Shown here piece after piece: positions 56,906-64,000 of a DNA stretch of 64,000 nt. The DNA comes from Cryptomeria japonica (taxonomy: Eukaryota; Streptophyta; Pinopsida; Cupressales; Cupressaceae). How positions within the stretch are numbered: position 1 is the stretch's first letter; each line of letters starts with the position of its first letter. Where the stretch lies: the NCBI RefSeq assembly GCF_030272615.1, contig NC_081405.1, positions 477,301,508 to 477,365,507 of the forward strand. Direction: 5' to 3'. The position numbers and the translations under genes were made by a program. The notes beneath the pieces were generated by a model. It saw only the letters and a program-made list of their open reading frames with translations, ran no database searches and was not told the DNA's origin.

Positions 56906-58150
56906 TGTTGGAGTTGTTTGATATGGTTTTCATTATATTCTTCTAGGATATGTTTTTCCATTGATGTCAACATATTCTTGTGATTTATTCCGGTGAATTT
57001 GGGAGGATCTTCTAATCCGGTTTTGTAGTTTGGTTATGTTGATCATTGCTTTACATAATTTGGTATTTCCTCTAGTATATTTTGGTGTGATCAGATCTTG
57101 TGCTGAGGTTTTGGGATATTGTTTGGGATGATATTTTGTATCTTCACTTCAGATGGTTTTTGATTTGGTGCCCCGCAAGTTATCATTATTCATGGCAGTT
57201 GTTGATTGGTTGTGTCCTGTGCTTTCTGACATTGACATATGAAGATTTGATAAGTGGTGTTGGTGCAACTATTGGTGATGATTCTAACATGCTTGTTGGT
57301 GTTTCCTAGTCATGCCCTATTTATTTTGTCGATCTGCATTGATCGTTGTGCTATTTTTTGGTGGTTTTCATCAATCGGTATTGATTTTCGTGTTATGTGG
57401 CATTTTTATGGTGTAGCATGTTGCGGTTGATCTTGGCATGATTTTTAGTGGATGTGATCATCTGGGAATTTGAATTAGGTCCATGCTATGTAATGTAAAG
57501 CAACATATTGGTCAGGTGGTTGATCTTTGTATCGTGTAATGTAGTTTTTGTAATTATTAGTTGAGTGTTGAGGGTTTATCTGACCTTGTTATCAAGGTTG
57601 ATGAACTATATATATACATGAGTTATTCACTTAGTTTTGGTGTCAGTATTATGTTTGCATTATCAGAGAGAGTTGAATGTGAGAACAATAAATTTATCAT
57701 TCAGTGAAGTATTAAGGTGAGATTGGTGTTGTGGGGAAGACAATTGTGCTTAACCGGAACTATCATCAGGAATTTGTAGATGCTATCAATGCAATTCATC
57801 TCTTCTAGATTGTAGTCTAAATCATATTGTAAGTCAGTGAGACTTCCCTAAGGGTTGTAGCCTTCCGGGAAAATATCTTTTGAGCAGTGAGTTCTAGGCA
57901 GTGTTATTGAATGTATGTGCTTTCCCCATTGTAATATTTTCACATACTACTACAGAGTATCATCTTACTGTGGGTAGGTTCCCACCATGGTTTTTCCCTT
58001 AACCGGGTTTTCCATGTAAAAAATATTGGTGTTGTGTGTTATGTTGTTAATTTTCTTATTTATTTATTGCTATAATTTATCAGTTTATGTTTTGGAGTTT
58101 AAATTTTATAGATCTAGTGAAGAGTGATTCACCCCCCCTCTTAGTCTTCC
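56906..58150 (+). repeat. C1 3' LTR (right end approximate)
   Basis: It starts TGTTGGAGTTGTTTG after the polypurine tract. TATATATATAC at 57607-57617 is a likely TATA box. A GATTCACCCCCC run near 58127 marks the LTR end region, as in the other copia LTRs. No partner LTR is in the window, so the end is uncertain. Confidence 0.75.
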
Positions 58151-58284
58151 TTCTTGATGGCTGCTAATAATGGTTTTGTGCTTGTTTGCATTCAGTTTAT
58201 GTACTTTAATTTTATTCTTTTATATCTGGTGGTTAAAGAATCAGTTTAAGAAAGTTGTTAATTGCAAAACATTGATTCACCCCC
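58151..58284. other. Unassigned stretch before C4
   Basis: A second GATTCACCCCC lies at 58274-58284, so this may be the end of the C1 LTR or a fragment of another copia LTR. Nothing coding is seen. Confidence 0.4.
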
Positions 58285-60376
58285 TATTGGCATTGTGTTG
58301 TCATTCATGTCAACCGGTATAGGATGACAACTGGTAAATAATGACATCTATAAGAGAGCAAGATGTTGGATAGTTGATTGTGATGAAGAGGGAGAATGTT
58401 ATATAAATCACATCATCACTGGAGGTGAAGTATGTGTAGGCCACCTGTATGTTGTGTGGATCTCACCGGATAAAGATGCAGTCACCATTTGAAGAGATGA
58501 CTGATAGTGAATGTGCCCCAATCGGATCACATGTGCCTTTTTTGAAAATATATTTCTCAAATAGGGAAGCCACATTAGTGCAATGCAGAATGTAGATGAC
58601 AAGGATCCACTCCCACTGGTAAGTGGAGCTTAACTCTTATTATGCATGGAATGCATCATAGTCCTCCAAGACAAGAGAGAAGAGTAGAAGGCAAGTGACT
58701 GAAGACTCACACCAGATGAACTAGTGAAACACTAAGTTTCCTTAGGTGCATGAGGTCAGGGATAAGCATCAGATCAACCAAGCAGACATGTTGAGGTGTT
58801 AGAACAGAGAAGGAAGAATTTGTTTGCCATCTTCGCAAACTGGTCAAGAGGAGGACTAGTCAAATGATGAAGAAGGTAGAGTGCAAGGTAAGTTAGAACA
58901 ACTACAGACAAAGGACATTTCTTGATTGAAGATGGAGTTTGTTGAAGGTTGATGACATGGTGTCATCAAGGTGGTTACTGGTAAGTATTTCCTTCGGTAA
59001 AGTTGACAAGGTGCAGAGGTGTTAGGCTCTCATCTAATGAAGATGTGCATGAGGTATTTTGGCAAGAGTGATGACCGGTGAAGGTGTACCACCAGAAGAG
59101 AGGTAGAGTGCAAGGTTGAAAGCAGATCGGTTAGGGTATAACCGACAGGTTTTGTGAACCAATAGATGAACCCTATTGTGTGGTTGGTCGGTGATCCTAT
59201 CCAAACTGACATAACAACCTAGAAAAAGTGGATGTCAACAAAGAGGCCACGTGGAGGTAAAGTGGCATGCATGCACAAGATGGTGAAAGTGTTGTCGGTG
59301 AGGTAGGTTGTAACGGTTCAACATTAATTTTGATAGCGTGTTTCACCAGTCGAAGAGCAGAAGAGTGTGGCTTGAGACTGATCAGAGGACATAGATTTGA
59401 TTTGATGACTTCATGATCAAGGTTGAGTGTCTAGGTGATGATCAGGCTAAGTATAGCTATCTGCATGATCGTTTCATAGGTGTTTGAAAAGTGTAGACCA
59501 AAGAAGGAGCCATGTTTGCTAAACTTAGAAACCATGTATTGGAAGTCACGTGATTGATGGAGTTTGATTGATTTGTTATAAGTAGTCAATCTTTGGAAGG
59601 AGATCTTATTATATTTTGTTTTCGTCGAGGTCGATGAAGAAACCCAAATCGCCTGCAGTTTGAATTGGTTTTTGTCAGGAAGACTTGTTTATAAATATGC
59701 AAGTCAAAATCGATGAAGTTGTTGCTGATATATGTGAGAGTGAAGAAGTGAACAAAATCCTTTTTTCAGTCAAGTGCTCAATGTCAATCAGAGAAGAGAC
59801 TAAGTGTGAGAGAATCAGGTTGAATAGTTCAACTGGTGAGAGTGACGCAACTCATGGAAGGGTTTAGAAAAGGTTTAACCAGTAAGGCTAGAGCAATTGG
59901 TAAACTGCAAAAGTGCAGTAATGAAGACAACCAGTAGTGTTAGAGCCAGCACGAAGGTAGCTCAGAGTGAAGCAATTATGTGCGAGAGTGGTAGAGAAGA
60001 TTCAACAGCCATAAAATAGAGAAGAGGTAAACTGTAAGCTGAGTAACCGACAGTCAAGTGCAAAGTTTGTCAGATAAACAACCTATAGAGGCTGAGTCGG
60101 CAAGAGAGCAGCAAATATAGAAGGAGACAATAGTGAATGGGATTATGTGATCCAGTAGAGAGGAGGCTAAGTGGAAGATAGAACATAGTACCAGTAAAGA
60201 TGATGAGAAGGGAAACCGATAGAGAACTTAATCATTAGTGGTTAAAGAACTCTTTTATAACTAGGCTATTGCTTTTATAATTAAATATATTCATTGTAGA
60301 TCAGTGATTTGGAGCTCAGTGTAGGGGTTGGTGCCCTAAAGTAGGAGTGGTAGTCCTTGGGTTGGTGCCCTAAATG
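58285..60376 (+). repeat. C4: copia LTR fragment, plus strand, cut by C6
   Basis: It begins TATTGGCATTGTGTTGTCA (G to A at base 2 of a TG start) and is similar over its length to the C6 LTR read on the other strand. It stops at 60376, within the TTGGGTTGGTGCCCTAAA repeat, where C6 enters. The rest of C4 would lie to the right of the window. Confidence 0.7.
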
Positions 60377-62876
60377 TGTTAGACATAATGTGCCACTGAG
60401 AGGGGGGGTGAATCAGTGGTTTCCAAATGTTTCCCTTTATCTATGCTACGTGTGTATACCGATTCTATGTTCTAACAACAAGTTGACTTTCCAGTTAGAT
60501 GGGAGGCAATCACAAATGCACTCACACATAAAGGGGACATCACATAACACCAACATATATGAGGAAAACCCAAGATGTGAAAAACCTCGGTGAGAAATGT
60601 TGTTGCAGTCTACTACTCTAATCTAGCCTCACTATGAATCTCTAATTACAATGTTTAGGTCACCAACCCAAGGAGAACCAACCCCTTATTTAGGGCACCA
60701 ACCCAAGGAGCACCAACCCCTAATTTAGGGCACCAACCCAAGGAGCGCCAACCCTTGATTTAGGGTACCAACCCAAGGAGCAACAACCCTCGCACCGAGC
60801 TCCAACCCAATGATTAAAAAATCATATTTTTATACCAAAGTTATCTTCTTGTTACAAAAGAACTTTGTAACTCTCAAGTACGTCTCTACATCAATTCTCC
60901 TCTCTACAAATCTTTGTCGATTCTCTATTCACCTTTTCTCTACTACACCTTGCTCTTTGTTGTACTCTTTCTCTCTGTTGCACTCTTGCTAGTTCAGTCT
61001 CTTCTCCTTCTCCGCCAGTTTATCTCTCTGCCAGTTCTGCTCTCTGCCTACTACACTGCTGCTCTCTATCGGTACTACTCTATGTTGGTTCTATGTCTAC
61101 CTTCTTTGTGATCTTCTGCAACTCTTCTCTGCCAGTTTGGTCACTGTTGGTTCACTCCTTTGTCAAAATCAATGCTTGACTATCGATAGCCTCACTGATG
61201 TCGGTTTAACCCTTCAACCTGATTCTCCCTCACACTCAGTCTCTCCTTTGATACACATTGTGCACTGGATTGATTTCTCCTCCCATGAAGCAACGCTCTC
61301 TCATTCAGTGGCAACCTTCATCAATTTTGGCTTGCATATTTATAGACTGGTTTTCCTGCCAAAAGCCAATTCAAATTTTAGATGGTTAGGGTTTCCTCCT
61401 CAACCTCAAGGAAAACCAAATCCAACTAGATCTCATTAGATATGATCACCTAGATTGATGAACTGCAACTCATCAATCAATCATTCCATTGTCGTGCCTT
61501 CTAGAGCACACCTTCTATTTTTTAGCAACCTACTTTTAACTTGTCAATGAATTTCTTGGTCGATCACCAAGAATGGCTTCGCGGTTTCCTTCACCTGCCT
61601 TGATCTGCTCAAACAGTCTATGATGGATCTTTGTTGTCTATTTGACATCGAGCTGCAAACCTTTGTTGCATATCCCATGAATCACATAGTTGACATAAAT
61701 TTTAACCTGTTGCTTGCTACCTCGCCACCTGATACTTCATCGACTTAACATACCAACCTATGCATATATGCCACTTCACCTCCACGTGGCCCCTTTGTCA
61801 GCATCCACCTTTTCTAGGTCATCTATGTCGGTTTGGATAGGAACACCAACCAACTCCATTACTGGGTTCATCTACCGACTTACTAACCCTATTGGTTATA
61901 CCCTAACTGGTCTGCCATCACCTTGCACTTGGCTTCTCTTCAGGTGGAACACTCAATCGATCAACACTCTTGCTAACCTACCTTATTCACATCCTCATCA
62001 TATGGGAGTCTTGTGCATCTGCACCTTGTTTGCATTACTAGTGGACATACTTACCGGTAGGCACCGTTGATGACACCATGTCATCAACCATCAGTTGTTT
62101 CCATTTGAGACATCTTCATACCGATTGCACTCTCTATCTATAGCTACTCAACCTTGCCTTCTTCATCATCAACCCAGACCATATCTCAATTGATTTGTCA
62201 AGGTGACAAACCCATCACTTATTTACCTATCCACGTAGCATAGTATACCAACTCTTTCTGATTCAGTGCACATCTTTGATTTCATGCACCTAAGGCATCT
62301 TTGTGATTCACACTTTGCATAATAGGAGATAAGCACTACTTACCGGTGGGAGGGGATCCTTGTCATTTGCATCCTCCAATGCACTCATGTGGCTTCCCTA
62401 TTTGTGCAACATATCTTCAAATAGGCACATGTGATCCGGTTGGGTCACACACATTGTCGGTCATCTCTTCACATGTTAACTGCATCTTTATCCAGTGGGA
62501 GTCCTATTTTTCTGCATCCACACAATGTATCGGTGGCCTGTATATCCTTCTCCTCCAATGTTGATGTGATTCTTGATAACATTCCGCCTCTTCATCACAA
62601 TCAATATCCCAACATCTTGGATATTATCATTTACTGGTTGTTGTATCATATTGATCTTGTCCATATCTCCCACATAAGTCAGGCACTAACTTCTGTACCA
62701 GTGGTTCCAATGGTCATTGTACTGAATGACATTCTCTCCTTTACTAGTGACCTGCAATACTAGGTGACATCAAAGATATCACATCCAGTATGCATCAATG
62801 ATAGTGTTGCACATACATCTCTTATACTTGTAGCCATCCTATACCGGTTAACATCAATGGCAACACAATGCCAACA
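60377..62876 (-). repeat. C6 3' LTR (2500 bp)
   Basis: On the minus strand it begins TGTTGGCATTGTGTTGCCA and ends ATGTCTAACA. A TATAAATAT element lies at about 61336-61344, four 35-bp units at 60659-60798, and a GATTCACCCCCC run near 60401-60413. Confidence 0.85.
60659..60798 (-). repeat. Four 35-bp tandem units in C6 LTR
   Basis: Units start at 60659, 60694, 60729 and 60764, each reading GG(G/T)(C/A)ACCAACCCAAGGAG and onward on the plus strand. C4 and C2 have one or two units at the same place. Confidence 0.93.
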
Positions 62877-63448
62877 ATCTCCCCCTTTGGTATTGATGTC
62901 AACACATGTAGTATCTGGCATACTATATATTCCTTCTCCCCCTTTGTGTGATTGATAGATCCTTACACATGTAGTATGTAGTATACTACAAAATATTTCT
63001 CCCCCTTTGACAACAATGGAAAAGGGTGCTATTAGGGTTTCACTCCTTGTATCTACCAGTCACTGACATAAATATTTCTCCACTTTTTCTTTACCAAATG
63101 CATCTCCTTCTATGATACCAATTGTTACATCTTCTCAAGTTACAACACTTGAGATGGAGAACTTAGCCACCAACTGACACCAATTGAGTATGCAAATTCG
63201 ATACCAATTGTTAAGAACTCAATTGCTATAGGATGTGTCAGTGAATACTAGTTACCTATCGGTTCAACTACATATTCCCCTATGTGATCCAAATTTATCT
63301 TTAGAATCAAATGTGATTGTCTTATGGATACAACCAATTGGGAATGTAGATACCCTTAATCATGAAATTCTCCTAGGTATTCCTACATCAATATCTATCA
63401 TATGCAGTTTAGGCAGTCAGTACACCCACAAGTTCAATAATATCATTT
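62877..63448 (-). other. C6 post-pol region with repeated polypurine tracts
   Basis: On the minus strand AAAGGGGGAGAT (62877-62889) abuts the LTR. Further tracts lie at about 62936-62948 and 63000-63011. No coding is supported here. Confidence 0.75.
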
Positions 63449-63655
63449 CTACTTCATAAGCATTTGAACTCCCTCTGAGTCATATATCTTAGGTCCACAA
63501 TGCCTGTCAGGTTCAATACTGGAGCTCCAATAATCTCTATATTCTGGTTGAGTTGTGTAAATTTGATCATCTGATGATCTTTCAGCTCCCTTATATCCAC
63601 CATAGCCTATGGCATGATCCTGGATGTACACAATGCCATATAATGTCATCATCAT
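63449..63655 (-). CDS. Unrecognised ORF upstream of the C6 polypurine tracts
   Basis: The 68-codon open frame has Tyr-, Asp- and Ser-rich composition (IYTTQPEYRDYWSS, SEGVQMLMK) and no motif that I know. It sits between where pol would end and the polypurine tracts. It may be part of a longer broken frame, because coding-like sequence continues to about 63750 with stops. It could equally be decayed non-coding sequence. Confidence 0.3.
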   Translation of the reverse strand: MMMTLYGIVYIQDHAIGYGGYKGAERSSDDQIYTTQPEYRDYWSSSIEPDRHCGPKIYDSEGVQMLMK

Positions 63656-64000
63656 GCTTCAAATCAAACCAATTATCCCAAAAACATTCATGCTTGCATG
63701 ATTAGCAATCGGGTGAACATATGTCATTCAGGTCTTTATCAGCACCATTTGAGACATAAACTCTTCATTCCATACTACCAGGGCTAATGCAATGATCTCT
63801 AACCTCACTGTCTTACATAGCCTGAAAGTACCTATCAGTATTCATACCGGTAACATCCTATACATATCAGTTTCCTGTATCGGTCCATCATCACTATCGG
63901 AGCACCTTCCTGTAACTCCTAACATTTTGTCTCACATTGCATCTAATTCCAATTATTAATCTCCATCTATTGACACATGTAGTAGTGATCCAACTCTGAT
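63656..64000 (-). other. C6 internal sequence, right edge
   Basis: No recognised copia domain is visible on either strand. The sequence resembles decayed internal retrotransposon DNA and runs out of the window. Confidence 0.4.

Larger units (their letters stand above)
19021..58150 (+). mobile_element. C1: Ty1/copia (Sirevirus-like) element scattered by nested insertions
   Basis: A single copia pol can be followed through 19021-20307, 39376-39526, 51230-51554 and 55856-56605, ending with repeated polypurine tracts and a 3' LTR from 56906. Each gap is filled by another element (C2, X with E2, Y), and the pol order is preserved. The 5' LTR, gag and protease are absent from the window; they are probably on the far side of H1. 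The right boundary near 58150 is approximate. Confidence 0.85.
60377..64000 (-). mobile_element. C6: copia element, minus strand, 3' end only
   Basis: Its 3' LTR is 60377-62876. The polypurine tract and internal sequence continue beyond the window to the right. AAATG at 60372-60376 is the candidate left duplication. It belongs to the same LTR family as C4 and is inserted in it in the opposite direction. Confidence 0.8.

Noticed and set aside
60659..60798. CRISPR-like array.
   Set aside because: The units are contiguous 35-bp direct repeats without unique spacers, in a plant LTR.

Overview
The window is gene-poor plant nuclear DNA made almost wholly of nested LTR retrotransposons. The evidence for a plant is a Ty3/gypsy element with two RNase H domains (the Tat lineage), Ty1/copia elements with several polypurine tracts (Sirevirus-like), an initiator-tRNA-Met primer site, and a captured plant mobile domain ORF. 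No ordinary host gene, tRNA or rRNA was found. A large, repeat-rich seed-plant genome is likely; a gymnosperm is possible, but the species cannot be told from this sequence.

Layout, left to right. (1) 1-19020: H1, a decayed Tat-type Ty3/gypsy element (+). Its left end lies outside the window. It holds protease, G-patch, RT, RNase H, a second RNase H, integrase, a long 3' region with an antisense plant-mobile-domain ORF, and a 3' LTR at 17651-19020. It is split by E1 (758-8697, TSD CCATT), a non-autonomous gag/protease-only gypsy element. (2) 19021 to about 58150: C1, a copia element (+) whose single pol gene is scattered over 37 kb. It is interrupted by C2 (20308-39375), X (39527 to about 51229, unclassified) and Y (51555-55855, non-coding, TSD GATTC). 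It is probably also interrupted by H1 itself, whose 3' LTR abuts the C1 integrase reading frame at 19020/19021. (3) Inside C2 are C3 (25285-28592, internally deleted copia) and C5 (29990-37796, nearly complete copia on the minus strand, TSD GTAAG). (4) Inside X is E2 (42382-50222, minus strand, TSD ATATG), a better-preserved copy of the E1 family. (5) 58285-64000: a plus-strand copia LTR (C4) broken by a minus-strand copia element of the same family (C6), whose 2.5-kb LTR and 3' internal end are visible.

The elements form a stratigraphy. Where an insertion is removed on paper, the host reading frame resumes at the target-site duplication; this was checked by eye at the E1, C2, C3, C5 and Y junctions. 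C1 is older than everything inside it, and C2 is older than C3 and C5. Most coding regions carry in-frame stops, mainly TAG or TAA where relatives have Gln or Trp. The E2 gag-protease ORF is the longest intact frame (798 codons).

The observations I find most interesting are: the gag-only E family with a conserved, unusual protease active site; a GTGCAC-bearing module repeated in E-family LTRs and leaders (eight copies); the antisense plant-mobile-domain ORF in H1; the paired degenerate and intact RNase H domains in H1; and LTR lengths that differ by whole minisatellite units in E1/E2 and C5. Domain names come from motif recognition by eye; no database search was run.
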